The notes below the pieces were generated by a model. The model did no database searches and was not told the origin of the DNA. It worked only from the letters and a program-made list of their open reading frames with translations. Positions 1 through 14,600 of a stretch of DNA of 64,000 nucleotides are shown here, piece by piece. Position 1 is the first letter of the stretch. Each line of letters begins with the position of its first letter. Source of the DNA: Oscarella lobularis (Eukaryota; Porifera; Homoscleromorpha; Homosclerophorida; Oscarellidae); the NCBI RefSeq assembly GCF_947507565.1, contig NC_089190.1:1736001-1800000 (forward strand), written 5' to 3'. The translations under genes were made by a program, and so were the position numbers.

Positions 1-1100
<1,100 letters not shown>

Positions 1101-1321
1101 GACGGTGGATGCTGGAAAGGAGCAATCACGTGGATAGCGTCGCGCACGTTATAAAATTCGCTTCTTTGTCAAATCCTACAAGTCACGCCCAATATAGTAA
1201 ACCCCATCTAATGTAAAAGTGGATTTTTGCTGCAGTAAAGAATTCTGTAGAAGTGTAACAACGCCCACGTGACGTCATAATCAAACATCCCGTACGTGGG
1301 CTGATAAAGAGACGACGAGCG
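1101..1321. promoter_or_regulatory. Divergent promoter between ALDH4A1 and the polytopic membrane gene, with a CRE-type palindrome
   Basis: Only 221 bp separate the two divergent start codons. The palindrome TGACGTCA (cAMP-response-element/ATF type) lies at 1270-1277, and a CACGTG E-box core overlaps just upstream. Promoter function is inferred from position. Confidence 0.4.
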
Positions 1322-3132
1322 ATGGCGTCGACTCGCACCCGCTGCTGCTGCCTTGGTTTCCTCGTCACGACGACGATATTTTTGATTATCAGCACCTCTA
1401 TACTCGCGGGCGGCGTCTTGAATCGCATACGCGGCGGCTATTTGAACGTGAGCGACGATTTGCCAGCGTACAATACGACGGCTGGCTATTGGCAAGCGCA
1501 CGTCGTCACGCGTCTCGTCTTCGCGGTACCAGTAGGCCTAATGACGGTGAGTCGACGCGCTATCTAAGCTCGAAACGCGATCGCGTCCTTTTGCAGCGGT
1601 TTGGTTGCCTACTTCCTAGCAATTTGTGCGCATAGAGGGAGAGATTAGGCTTATAAGGCGACGCGATTAGTCTAGAGCCCCATTGAGCCTTTACTTCAGA
1701 GAAGAGGCGGAAGTACGGGGCTCCGGGGTTGGCGACGTTTTGACTCGAATGCGGTTTTTGACGTCACTCCCGCGCAATAGGGCTTGGTCGGTTGGCACGC
1801 AAAAGGCGGCCTCGTAACCGGAATCACGACCTGGTTCTCGCTCTACATCGGCTGGGGCTGCTACATGAACCTGGGCGAAGATGCGAACGGCTACCTGAGG
1901 TAAAAAGCGACCGCGCGTGGGATTGTTATGGGAACCAACGATTGCTAATACTGTCTTATTCGATTAGTCGGTCCGGCGTTTTTGACTGGATACTAGGCCG
2001 CCAGTTGGAAGGCTGGCCGTACACGCGTCGCGTCATACGCGACTACACGGGCATGTCGCTGCGCGGTCTCGCGTGGACCGCGCCTACGGGATACGCGCTT
2101 TACTACATGGGTTACGGTTGGCAATACGCTCTCTCCGGCAGTCTAATGGCCATATTCTATTTCGCCGGCGCACACACGCAGATACGTTCGAGCGCGCTCG
2201 AAAACGATTTCGGCGCCGGCGTACCGGCGTCGGAATTCTACTGGGGCGCCTTCATTTGGCTCGCGCTCGCCTTCTCCGCGGTCGCGCGCATAACCGAACA
2301 CTTTCTCAAAAAATGGGAACGCGAAGCGCGTCGTCGCGATCGCGCTTCGGACGCCTATCCGCGACCGTCGTACAAGCGCAGTCGATGGACGAAAGCGAAA
2401 TTCGGTCGCAAAGCGTCGGCGGTCGTCTACGAACTAACGATGGGCGCAATCAATTGCGTTTTCGCCGCTTCCGTCGTCTTTTACGCGCTCGTCGCGCAGG
2501 ACGACGTTCGCAATAAGGGTCAAACGTTTTTCGGCATTTTCACTGCTTTCCTCTTCCTGCTCACGTGTCAAACGTTCACGATGGGCCGGGCTTGGACGTT
2601 GGCACGTGTTAAAAAGGCGACAGCGGCGGCGGTGGCCAGGGAGCGACGCCGCTCGTCGGCCGAGGTGCGCGCTAAAATATCCGTCGGCTCGAGAAATCAT
2701 TTCTCGCGCACGAATTCGGGCGCCATGGGAGCGCCCGATCCGTTCGGGGCCCCCTTTTTGGGTCGCACCATCGTGCCCGTCGACGAAGCGTTGCCCACGT
2801 ATCAGGAGATCGAGAGTATGGAAGAGGCGCCGCGAGTCATAACGATCAACGACGAGGAAAGCGGCGAGGAGGATTATTCCGGACTGCGCGCCTATAGGGC
2901 GGGAATCGAGCCGGAACGGCCGAAATCGTTTGCGTGGGATTTCGTCGAAATTTTGCACATGGCTGCCGGATGGATTCGGAATCTCGTCGGTCTCTTGGGC
3001 ATGCTCGCCACGTGCGTCACGTTTTTGCTATGTCTTTTCGCGGCTGCTTGGAATGCTCATACGCCTCGATTTATCCAGACGAATTCTACGACTTGCGAAC
3101 AGGCGCCTCTATATGAAATATTCAGCGGGTAA
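1322..3132 (+). CDS. Multi-pass membrane protein of unknown family
   Basis: Three exons (1322-1546, 1781-1899, 1968-3132; GTGAGT and GTAAAA donors) encode 502 residues. A Cys-rich start (MASTRTRCCCLGF) leads into a hydrophobic segment at about residues 11-31, then an N-glycosylation-type loop (NVSDD, NTTAG). Further hydrophobic segments lie near residues 64-80, 86-104, 163-185, 205-222, 270-290, 298-315 and 455-480. Arg/Lys-rich loops occur at about 225-260 and 315-345. A long acidic, probably cytosolic stretch (NDEESGEEDYS) precedes the last segment. Layout loosely recalls DUOX maturation factors, but no diagnostic motif could be aligned. The gene is clearly real (open frame across introns, strong codon bias), but its function is unknown. 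Confidence 0.7.
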
Positions 3133-3570
3133 ATAGTTGCGACTTTGTGTAGACCTCGAGATATATATGGACCTCCCCTTTCCTTGTTCGTTCTAGTATG
3201 ACAAGTTCAGATTAATTATCAATAACTATGGTATGTTTGGTAAGGGTTTTTTTTTCTTATTTTGATGTTCGTGAGCACTGTACGCTTTTAGTATGTCACC
3301 CAACACCACGACGAGAGATACTGCACTGGGTTATCATGCTTTAGTTGATAGTTAATGGCTAGCCTACGTTTTTGGCGATGATTATCTTATTTTTAATCGT
3401 CATCTCTGAAAGATCGAATCGCGTTAGACGAAGAAATCCGTATACCAATAGAACAGGTTTGGTTCTGCTGACGATTTTTATCTCTTCTAAGTGGTGATCA
3501 TCCTTTAGAGAAAACTGACCAAGTTCTAGGTCCCGTAGAGTTCACTTCCGCGTGTGTAGGCTGTCGCATC
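3133..3570. other. Intergenic, no gene seen
   Basis: AT-rich spacer between two plus-strand genes, presumably the 3' UTR of the membrane-protein gene and the promoter of chordin. No repeat, RNA gene or open frame of note was seen. Confidence 0.5.
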
Positions 3571-6500
3571 ATGCCGCAGATCGTCACAACAATCTTCTTC
3601 GTCCTCTTCTCTCGAGTCCTGGGCTCCGACGTTTCTACGGCAGTGACTACTAACGGTATCGTGACAGCAGATAGGCACCAGAGAGCTAGAGACGATTTCG
3701 TCGTCATTTCATTGCGGCAGTCGTCAACAGTCGCTTTACGGCTTCACTTCCTACAGGCACGACTAACGACGGCAGTGCCAGCGGAGACGCTCATGTGGAC
3801 TCTGGCAGTGACTCGACCGCAATGGGTTCGTCAGCGTTTACCTTGCTTCTTAACGTCAACTTCTCTCCTTTTACAGGATGCTCCTACAACGGCACGATTT
3901 ATGCTTTTCACGAGACTTGGAATGCGGACTTGCCGCCGTTCGGTGTCTTTCCGTGCATCGTTTGTCAATGCCGTCCTGTATTTAAATAATCTAAACCTGT
4001 CTATCTATATCGACCACGTTATATATGTTGTAACGACAGTTGTAGTTCTTCAGACGTTAAATCAGTCCGGTTGTATTTGATAGGTGGTCGATTTAGACAG
4101 GCATTGTAGAGTAATCAAAGAATTGCCCTCACTCTGTTTTTTTTTTTCTATGCAGGAGAACGTTAGCGATGCTATAGTGGGTCAGACGCACTGCAGCAGT
4201 ATCGAGAATAGCTGTCAGCCTCTCGCCTGCGAAGACCAGTACTCGCATCCACAACGCTGCTGTCCGTTTTGCGAAGGAAGTAAAGTGACTTGAACTCCGT
4301 CTGCGGTACGTATAGTGTACATTGCCTCGTCTCTTTTCGCAGCGTTTCCGCTTGACGGGACTGAGACGGTGTATCACGCCAATAGGCAATTTCCTTTTCG
4401 AGGCGGTGAGAGCTTCGAAGTTCTTTTCTAGTCTCTTTTCATTCTGCTTTTGTAGAATTTATGGCGCTACTGACTGGCTCGGAGATCGACGATGCCGTCG
4501 TGACGTACGGCTCGGGATGGGCGCGATTCGTCATCATTCACAATGCCGTTCACTACACCATCGACTTCGCCGGGTTCGTTTTCCTTCTCTTCTCAACTTT
4601 CCTCTTCTCGCTATTGACTTTTTTGAAAAGAGCAGCTTGGAGTCGACGATAACGAGCGTCGAATTGCTATTTGAGCGCCAACAGACGGTCCTTAGCGTTC
4701 CGCTTCATCTACTCGCCACTAAACACAAGGTACCGCGACCGTCTCTTAGAATTAAACGAGCCGACTCGCGGACGTACGTCATTGCGGAATCCTCTTTTGA
4801 AGGTTTGCGGAGTCTGGAACGACCTACACGAGTTCCTTCTCAGACTGTTCGAAGAGGAAGAACTGTTCGTCGTTGTCAAAACCGACGATCATCCGGACGG
4901 CGAATTAGCCGGAGACGTTTTCAGGAGACAAAACGAATGGATCGGTACCATCGACTCGGATCTATCAGTCGGCTATTATTCGTATTTATCTAGACTCCTT
5001 CGGCGGCGTATTGAAACCCGTTCTACCTAAAGATCCGCGCGTCCATCGAGCATCCGCCGGTGCAGGCGGCTTGGCGATGATTCGACTTCACTCGACCCCT
5101 GGTGTCCCATCAACGAAGAGTCTTCAATATCTCATTGCTATTGAAGGAATAGACTTTGTGGACGGTACGTTTTTGCTTGGTCTGAATCGTCTCGTTAGTC
5201 TTCTTTCTATTTCTTTAGAGGCCATGTTTTATCTTCCCGTAAACGAAAATAATTTGGAGCTTCACCGTGAGGTCTTACATCAATTCCGTTGGAATTACAA
5301 TGATGAAGTAGGACATAGCGATTCGTATAGAGTCGTGTCTATAGGACTCCTCTTCTAGTATCAAGTGTTTTCCGGCTTTTGGACGGGAATCAATGAGACC
5401 GTATTGGAGTTGCTCGCTCGCGGTCGAATACACGTGAAAGTGGAATTTCGTCGCGGCAGCAGCAAGGGTCAAATTCGTAGCGCTATCACCGTTTTCAGTC
5501 CGTGCGGCGGTAAGCTTCGCCAGCCTTCTCTGCGTACGTCTCCTTTGATCGTTCTGAACAAGGACTCCTTGCAATGCTTTCCGGCAATCAGAAGCCTCTG
5601 AACGCGTTCACCGGTGCCGGCGCTTTTGGACGATTTGAATTGAAGCAGAACGGCTCACTCGGATACCACGTGAGTTAGACAGCCCAACGACTCAAACATA
5701 TGTATATACACGTGTCTTCCAGATCAAGTGGTTTGATCTGGAAGGCCATTTGAGGAGCGTCGGCCTGTTTCGACCGTTGCCTTCTAGCGGTCCCTTTGAC
5801 GATGCCATGGAACTCGTTTTCGATCTGACAGGCGACGTGAACGAAGATAAGGAAGAGGTGCATAGTTTTTACCCCCCCCCCCCCCCCCCCCCACGCGACA
5901 AGTTTGGTCACGGTTGTGTGGCGTACGTAGTTGGACGGCATGTGGGACGACGTGCCCGCCGACGTCCTTAGCACTCTGTCGGAAGGAAATCTTCAGGTTC
6001 TCATTGGCACGGATCAGTACGCCTCGGGCGAAATCACGGGCCAAATTCAGAGGCTCTTTCTCAACGACTACAAGACGATTAGAAAAGGTGACGATCGATG
6101 CCCTCCGGACGCGGACGTTTCAAAATATGCGTCGTCCCGAATACATGAATCGTAGAGTTTTCCCTGACGTTGACGGGAAGCCAAGCGGTGCCGTTCTCGC
6201 GAAGCGGCGCCGTCGGTCAGGTGTGGTTGTCGGCCGACGACGAATGCTCGCTTCACTATCGCGTCGTCTTGCGCGGCGTCGACGTCAACGATCGCATTCG
6301 CTCGGCGACGATTCGAGGACCGGCGTCGTCGAGACGCACCGGTTCCGAATTGTACGACATCAAGGATTTTTTTGGCGCAGAAATGCAGGTATATAGCTGG
6401 AAGCAGCGGTCGCGCAGCTAGCTTTTATTGCGTATATATATATATCTAAGGCTATCGGAGTGATTCGGCAAGCAGACGCGCAATTGTATAATTCACTCCG

Positions 6501-8330
6501 CCAGAAACGGATTTACATTGAGATTGTGACCGATAAGACGACGGTTCGCTCTCAATTGGAATTGAAGACAAATTGCACGGAATCTACTCACCTGGGTATG
6601 TTTGTTAATAATTCCCGAGTCCTGTCTTGTATTCGTCATCTTTAGTGGTAAATTTTGGCGAGGATTGTCACGAGTGCGTGCTGGGCGACGAGACGCACTC
6701 GAGCGGCGATCACTGGCATCCGACCTGTTCCCACTGTCGTGACGATCGACAGATTGACTACGATACTCGTTGCTATTGCCAGGTAAGGATTCCCGTCGTT
6801 AACTTAAGTTTGGTAACGGAATCGCCACGGCTGATCACAGTGTGGAAATGTGATTTGTTGGCCAATTGACTTAACATGTCCACCGCAATGCGATTGTTCG
6901 GACAACGAGAAGCCAGTCGTGCGAGACCGCTGCTGTCCCACTTGCCCCGAAGCGGAAGGTTGATGAATGCGGATATGCAACCCTAGTTATGCGTTCCTGA
7001 ATTTGTGGCGCAGGCGAGTGCGTTCGCGACGTTCAACTCGAGTCGATCGACCGCAGTCTCTTTCTGAGAAACGAAGGTCTGGTTTCTTGTATTTTGTCTA
7101 TTTTTTGATTCATCCGTCATCTGTCTTCTGTCAGCGTGCCGTCGGTCTGATGGCAGTGTCTACCCGGTTGGATTTCGTTCCCTGTTGATAACCGAGACGA
7201 ATTACGCTAAATGCATCACTTGTTTGTGTCAGGTTAGTTTAGCCTTCTTCTCCTGAGGGATTTCCCAACTGAGCGAAAGGTTTCATTTGATTATAGGAGA
7301 ACGGAACGATGTCGTGCGAAGAGCGATTGGGGCCCGCGTATGTCGTGTGTCCGAGCAACACTGACCGTCCAGACGAATGCTCCTCTTTGAGTACGTATAG
7401 GGGCCACGGCACCTTACCCGGACGTCCTGTCTGAATAATGCGCTGACGGATTCCTAATTCGATTCAATTTTTGTTTTTAGCACCACGCGATCCAACTGAG
7501 TCGCCTCCAGATCGTACGATGTAGGTGTAAGGACCCTTCTTGTACTAATACTTTTTTTGTTTTTAGCACCAATCTATTCTTCTGAGTCGCCTGTTCTCTC
7601 TCCAGGTCCAGGTGAGTGCACGGATGTGTGTAAGAACCCCTACGTGTAGCATATTTTTTCAGCACCAACAATGAAACCTTTGACTCCCGTTCCTCAGTCC
7701 GATCCAGGTGAGCGAGCACAAACTACACAATATTCTCTAGTTCATTTCTTGCCGTCCAGCACCGACTGTGCCCCCATCGGGTGAGTATCAACATCCGGAT
7801 AGAGAGCGATTTATTGGCTACTTCCGCATCGTTACCAAGGAACATGCGAGTGGCAAGGAGTTCTCTACGAAGAAGGCGAAACCTTCTTTCTTCACTGCAG
7901 CTGGAAATGCGTATGCGAGGTTCTCATTGAATAAGAATCTACGATGACCTTTGACTTATTATTGTTCGCTTTTTCTTTAGAAAACCGGAAACGTAGACTG
8001 TAAAGAAATCGCCTTTTGTCCCGAGTTGGAGTGCGCTAGGCAGAAGTGGACCGCCGGCGAGTGCTGTCCTCATTGCGTTGACGGTAAGGAAAACACAGCT
8101 ATGTACACAAACGAGTGGGAAAAGAATCGTCTTCCCACTTGTCTGTCAACACAGGTGATCATTCTAATATGCAGGTTGATCGACGTCCGGCGCGCCTCTG
8201 GGAGGAAGCTAGACGAAAGACGAGCGATCTAATAACACAGCACCCTGTTCTCGGAATTGGGGTACGAAGACTCGCAGCTAAGTATAAAATCGCGTTGACT
8301 TTCGCTTCTCTCGGCGGTGCTGCTGGCTAA
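3571..8330 (+). CDS. CHRD: Chordin, full domain architecture
   Basis: Secreted BMP-binding antagonist. Twenty-eight exons splice to exactly 2,997 nt, 998 residues (human chordin is about 955). Exons: 3571-3655, 3757-3825, 3877-3977, 4156-4279, 4343-4405, 4456-4573, 4636-4729, 4803-4944, 4994-5164, 5219-5307, 5359-5509, 5563-5669, 5723-5857, 5931-6087, 6156-6388, 6451-6595, 6646-6782, 6841-6958, 7014-7076, 7135-7232, 7297-7390, 7481-7513, 7567-7611, 7663-7707, 7760-7780, 7840-7919, 7981-8083, 8155-8330. Signal peptide MPQIVTTIFFVLFSRVLGS; VWC domain CR1 (~52-126, CSYNGTIYAFHETW matching the chordin CR1 signature); four CHRD domains (~147-265, 266-402, 403-535, 536-661; FMALLTGS, VCGVW, HPDGELAG); CR2 (~662-746), CR3 (~747-831), Pro/Ser/Thr linker, CR4 (~880-940) and a basic tail. 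CR1-4xCHRD-CR2-CR3-CR4 is the canonical order. Alternative splicing at 6088-6155 could add a DDRCPPD segment. A poly-C tract lies in the intron after 5857. Confidence 0.9.
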
Positions 8331-8664
8331 TTTAATTGTTTATCTTTGCGACGTGGATTGTGTACTTTAGAGAAAGAAGACTACGGTTTGAACCAGTAAG
8401 CGTCGGCTCTTCTCAGTGCTCTCACGTGGCCGTGCACGTGGCCGGCGTGTGTCGTGTCATTAGCCAAATTAACCGCTAATTCTATTTACCGCCGACGCAT
8501 CTATGCGACCAATGAGAACGTCGAACGGGTCCCAGGGAACCCAAATAATTCATCGAAGATCCCACGGTTCCCCTTACTTGTCGTCGCGCGACTCAAGCTG
8601 TTTGTGAGCGCAGCTGCACCGTCGAACGACAAACCGAATACCCCGAAGTCCTTTTGCCGCCGCG
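8331..8664 (+). promoter_or_regulatory. Spacer/promoter upstream of the VWC-Kunitz gene, with paired E-boxes
   Basis: It lies between chordin and the next plus-strand start at 8665. Two perfect CACGTG E-boxes occur at 8423-8428 and 8435-8440, 12 bp apart start to start. No open frame of note was seen. Regulatory role is inferred from position only. Confidence 0.35.
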
Positions 8665-11600
8665 ATGCTACTCGAAAGCACTCGCCCTCTTCTCCTCTTC
8701 GTCGTCGTCGTCGCCACCGCGGCGTTCATCGGGACGATCCCCGTCGACGCGCAAGACGCAGCGAGCGCTTCTCCGCTCGCTTGCTGCGCGCCGAAGCCCG
8801 GATCGGACATCGTCGTGACGGCAAGGAAAGAGAACAGAAAGGGACAGCACTACAATGTCCTCATAGCCGAAACGACTTGCATGAACGGACTGTCGTTCAA
8901 CTGCGTCCTCCCACCGAACGAGACCGTCTGCAAACCGGTAAGCGGAGCGCATAAGGGCGCCGACGCGCTACGACCCCCCTGGAGAGGGCTCGACTCGCCC
9001 TGTAGACAAAGCACGGCCCACACGTGTATTTGCCCCCCCCGCCCGCCCGTAGAGTCGGTTCTCGTTCCGCGCTCGGCCGAAGCATTTCCTGTTCTCGAAA
9101 GCGTATCTATGCGCCATGCGTGTTTTCTCGCGATCGTTCCCCCCTCTCTCGCGCGCGCGAATACGGTACTCGATTACCCCAGCGTGGGAGTGCGAGACGC
9201 GGTTACAAGTGTCGAGTCTTCGAGACTTAGCACTTTCTTTTGCCATCGCTATAAAAACATCGTTACGAACTAACTTATTTTTGGTCGCGTGAGTCGAGTG
9301 TTTTCGTTTCTTTTTTAGCGTCCGCGCAAGTCCGACGGACGATTCGTCGTCGTTGGGGAGAATAGGATTCGAATTCACTACGGCGAATGTTCTTACGAAG
9401 TCGTTTGTTCGGAGGGCTGTCCCTCCGAAATCGAAGGCACTTATCAAACAGGTGCGTCTATATGTCGACGAAAACACGATTGACGAGCGGTTTCGTTTTC
9501 GTAGCACCTGCGCCGACGACACCCACCCCTGTCGTCACGGAAACGGAAACGGCGTCTACCCCTGTCCTCACGGAAACGACGTCTCCTCCTCCGACGAAAC
9601 CGCCGTGCAAATTCAAAATGCCCGACGGGAAGCGGGTTAGAATTCCCGACGGTGACTACGCTGTTCGACAAAAGCCGAGTCGTAAATGTCAGCACTGTTA
9701 CTGCAACGATGGCAAGGTCTCCTGCAATACGGTTCTCTGTGGATGCACTCGTTACGGCGGTGTGACAGATTCGTGCTGTCCACCCTGCGTCACCCCATTC
9801 CCAACCACACCACCAGTGATTACAGTGACACCAACGACGCCCGATCCGTGCTCAAACGTTTCTTGCAAAGACTATCAGGATTGTGATGTATATAAGGGCG
9901 AAGCCTATTGCAAGGACACGTGTCGCGACAATGGACCTTGCAGCAAGACGATGGAGACGATGGAGACGTGCGTCTTGACTACGGTTAACTGCGTTCGAGC
10001 GCCGTGTCCCAAAGTAGCTAAGTGCAGCTCGAAAGGCAAGCAACGCTCTTGTATTTAAAAGTAGTACCGCGAATTTAGCTCTCGTCTTGCATTTAGGCAA
10101 TGAAGGCGACATGTGCCTTGTTGATTATCTCGACGATCGACTTGGAATGTACAAGGACGGGGAACGATGGGTGAAAGATGCGTGCACGCAGTGCAAGTGC
10201 AATCGCGGCGAAGTCGTCTGCAGTAAAATCACGTGCGACGTCGACGAGAACTGCGAGGAATACTCGAAACCCCGGAGAGGAAGTTGCTGCGGAAGATGTT
10301 TGAAATACCGAGGTCGGTTGCTCTTGCTCGTTGCCTAAATCTAATTTAATTTTTATATAGATGAATGTTCTGATTCGTTGACCGACCCTGCCACAAGTCG
10401 TCGTAGCGGAGACCGTTGGAAGACTGGACCGTGCACTACGTGCATGTGCGTCAGTGGAGAAGTTGTATGTGCGACTATTGCTTGCTCTCCGGAAGAAGGC
10501 TGTCTTGAGTATACCACGCCAGCACCGGATGAATGCTGTCCCAAGTGCGCTCGTTATGAATCCGGTTGGTGGTGATAAATAGCCACGTGTCGTTTGTCCA
10601 AATTATTCTCTTCTTTTAGAGGTGTGTCGCGTGCGAGTGGACGGTAAAGTGGTTATGATCGAGGAGGGAAAGTCGTACAAAGGCCAATGCGAAACGTACC
10701 GGTGCAGAAAAAACAAGGACGACTCTGGAGTTGTCGTAAAGGTCAAGCGCAACGAAAAATGCCCCAAAATCAGAAAGAAGCGGTGCGAAGGGACAGTCGA
10801 AGTTCCCAAAGGAAAGTGCTGCGCGGAGTGCGTTCCCTTCCCAACAACCCCGGTACCGACGGAACCTCCACCCGGTCAGCCAATGCAATCTTCCTCCTTT
10901 CAATATTACACATGTTCATATTTAGAGGGTTGTATCGATGAGGAAACGAACAAGACGTACGATCACGGCGAACTTTGGCGACGGAGCACGTGTGTCGACT
11001 GCTCCTGCAATGATTCCGTCGTCGAGTGTCGGTACGTGCAGAACGTCGATTGCCCCCAGGTTCCCGGTTGCGTGCGATACGCGGATCGCGTTGGAAACGA
11101 GTGCTGTCGTAAGTGCGTGGAATTCGACAGTCCAACAGCCACACCCATTCCAGGTTAGGCAACAGTGTTTGGAATAATAATTTTTTTTATATGCGCAAAA
11201 TATACAGGTCTGCCTTGCTTGACGACGAGCGGACGAAAAGCGAGCGGAGAGTACTGGCAGCCGAACAACGACATATGCTATTCGTGCATGTGCGACGACG
11301 GTTCGACGAGTTGCATTCGACTTCAATGTCAGCCGATTCCCGACTGTGGCAACTACGGCGACGTGCCGGAAGGTGAATGCTGCCCAATTTGTAACGATTA
11401 TCTCGGACGAAGTAAGAGAGTAGAAAAAAAACGTTCAATGTGCTCCAAGACTATTCTCTCTCTCCGTCTAGGCGGTAACATCATCGACGCTTGCATTTTG
11501 CCGAAAGAGGAGGGTGCGTGCATCGGACGATTCGATCGCTTTTATTTCGACATGGAGGACTTCACGTGCAAACCGTTCTTCTACAGCGGCTGTGCGGGAA

Positions 11601-14600
11601 ATACGAATAATTTCGCTAGCCAAGCCAAGTGCAACGCCCAGTGTGGTAAGAAAATTTTTAGTCGGAATTTCAAACTCGATATATAATTCCTCTTCTCTCA
11701 GACCACTACATTCGAAAGGATCAGTCGTGCGCCGAGGAACCGGACTACGGAAGCTGCACCGAAGACTACGATCGTTCCAACGGCTCCTTCAGACGTTTCT
11801 ACTATGATTCTGAGTCGATGACGTGCGAACGATTCCTCTACTCGAGCTGCGGTGGAAACGCAAATAATTTCAAAGAAAGAAGAGATTGCCTCGATTACTG
11901 CTTGCGTGAGTACTAGGCCCTTTTTCCCCCGCCTAATCGAGGGTTTTTGACTTCGTTGTGTACAGCGCCGGCCCGGAAAAATGAATCGAATGATTACGTG
12001 TGTCGCCAGCAGAAGACGCCCGGTCCGTGCAAGGGCAATTTCCCGCGCTATTACTACGGCCGAAGGGTGAACGAATGCCGAGAGTTCACCTACGGCGGAT
12101 GCGGCGGAAACGAGAACAATTTCTTGACCTTGGAGGATTGTCAGGGATTCTGCATGGGCGTCAGTGAGTTTTCGCTCTCGAACGAAAGAAGAAAAGTCAG
12201 TCGTTCACAATTCTTTCTTCTAGACATTAGTGCCTCGGAGTTTCCGCCGACGCCGACGCCAGCTTCAGGAGGAAACGTAGTGAAGCTCCCTACGGAGATG
12301 ACAGAGCTCCGTGCGTTTGTTTTCGCGTTCTCGCAATATGTAATATTTTTTCCTTGCGTCTGTAGCTCCGGATTTGCTCTGCACTTTTCCGAAGGACGTC
12401 GGCCCGTGCAAGAGTATCGTCCCTCGCTACTACTTCAACTTTGACGTGAAACGGTGCGAGCGTTTCAACTACGGCGGTTGCAAGGGCAACGCGAACAGAT
12501 TCACGTCGCTGGCAGAGTGCCAGAGCACGTGTCCAAGTCAGTAATAGTCAAACTATTTGACGCTCATTTATTATGAATTGTTTTTTCTCTCTCTCTCGCA
12601 GAATTGCTCTATCCCATGGAAGCGTGCATGCTGCCTGTTGCAAAGGGCCCGTGCAAGGCGGGCTTCAAGCGTTACTACTACAACTCGACGTTGAAACAAT
12701 GCCAAAAGTTCGCCTACGGCGGTTGCTTGGGAAACGCGAACAATTTCCTCGATTTGCCGAGTTGCTTGCGCCACTGCGCCGGAGGTAGAGCGACGGCGAC
12801 GAGCGAGTGCGTTCAAAGACGAGATCCTTTTTATTACAGGTCTCACTCCCTGCTTCCAACGTCAGGAGGAGGACTTGCTCAACTGCAACGAAGAGAACTG
12901 CTTCGTGACGCGATGCACGGAAACGGGCGACTTCGAACTGAAACAGTGCAACTCGCTGGGATTTTGCTGGTGTCTCGAAATCGACGGCCGCGTGGAGCGC
13001 AACAGTCGAACGCCGCCGCATCAAGCAGAACTCCTACGCTGCGGTCTCGACGCGACGAGTAAGTTCCTTCTATGAAAAGGGTCACGTCACGTCATGCGTT
13101 CTTATTAGAATTGACTGACTGCTTGAAGAAGCAGCAGAAACAGTTGCGCAAATGCGACGACGCCGATCCGAAGTGCACAGTGTCTCTGAGTCGGTGTAAT
13201 CCCGACGGAACGCACGCTCCTCAGCAGTGCAACGACGCTAAGAACAAGTGCTACTGCGTCTACCCCAACGGAACTCGAGTGCCCGATACGAATCATAAGA
13301 AGGGCTCCAATCCCAATCCGTGTATCAAGAGACGTGAACCGGAGCCCGATAAACCGATGACTCCGGCGCCCACGCCCACACAGCCTGAAGCGACGACTCC
13401 GGTGTTTCAGGCAACGACGTCGATGCCGACGACCGAGCTACTGGCGACCACGGAACCCGTCACCCCAACGACCGTCAAGCCGACGACGGAAGCTCCGAGT
13501 AAATGACGTCGCTATATAGAAAAATAATCCGTATATGAATACTTGACTCTTTTTTTTCTCTTAGCTACCGAACCGGTTTGCAATGGCGAGCTCTGTCGCT
13601 ACGGGACGTGCGTGAGAGGCAAGTGCGAGTGCGTACGTCGCTGCTCGAAGGTTCGTCAGCGCGTGTGCGGCACGAACGGGCAGACGTATCGGAATCCTTG
13701 CGAATTGCGCCGAACGGCGTGTCTTCAAATGCGAGACATCAAACTTGATTATCCCGGTCGATGCGGAATGCGCAGTAAGATTTAAATAATAATATATATA
13801 TAAAAAATCGATTTGATTGTGTTTGTAGAGCTGCCGCCTACTAGCCAAGACAGATGTTCGCTTTCTCCCGAACCCGGTCAATGTCGTGCTTACTTCCCGC
13901 GCTTCTTCTTCAATTCGACGTCGAAACGATGTGAGCGCTTTGTCTACGGCGGATGCCGCGGCAACGAGAACAACTTCGAAACGATAGCCGAGTGTCAGAA
14001 AACGTGCGGAGGTACACAAAGAAAGGGAACGTAGATAGAAAAAATAAACTAATGAATTAATTGGCCGTTTCTAGGTGCTTGTCATTGTCCGTTCGACGGT
14101 GCCGAAAAGGGATTCTTATATGAAGGCGAGAGCGGCATGTCGACCGTCGTCGCGTCGTCGTCCGTCGTGAAGGCGTGCCGCTGGGACGTCGTCTTTTTCA
14201 CGGAGAAGAACGTAGACGTAAGTCATCTGCGCACCGTCGCGAAGGACGTCGACGCGAAAGCGAGGGAACAGTGCAAACAACCCGTCGCCCGATTCGGATG
14301 GACTCGCTTGGACTTTGATACGCCCGCCTACGAAGTGGTGCAAATTGGCAAAGGAACGACGGGAGACTACGGCGACTTCCGCTTGGCGACAAAGAAGCCC
14401 GTCGTCTTGTCAACGGGACTGGGTTTCGTTGGTGCCGCTTTGGACTTCTACAACTTATCGTCCGACTGCGACTCCACGCGACGACTCGTTCTCGTCGCCG
14501 ATCAATTCTGGAAGTCTGAGTCGTCGCTCGGCGGAAACGTGCTCGAGGATATGTTGGCGAAAGCGAAAGCCGTTCTCTACTCCTTCGTTCCGCAGACGGA

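Noticed and set aside
1322-3132. DUOX maturation factor assignment
   Set aside because: Only general layout matches; no conserved motif could be aligned.
4084-4293. Several short separate VWC genes between 3571 and 8330
   Set aside because: Phases and domain order join them into one 2,997-nt chordin frame.
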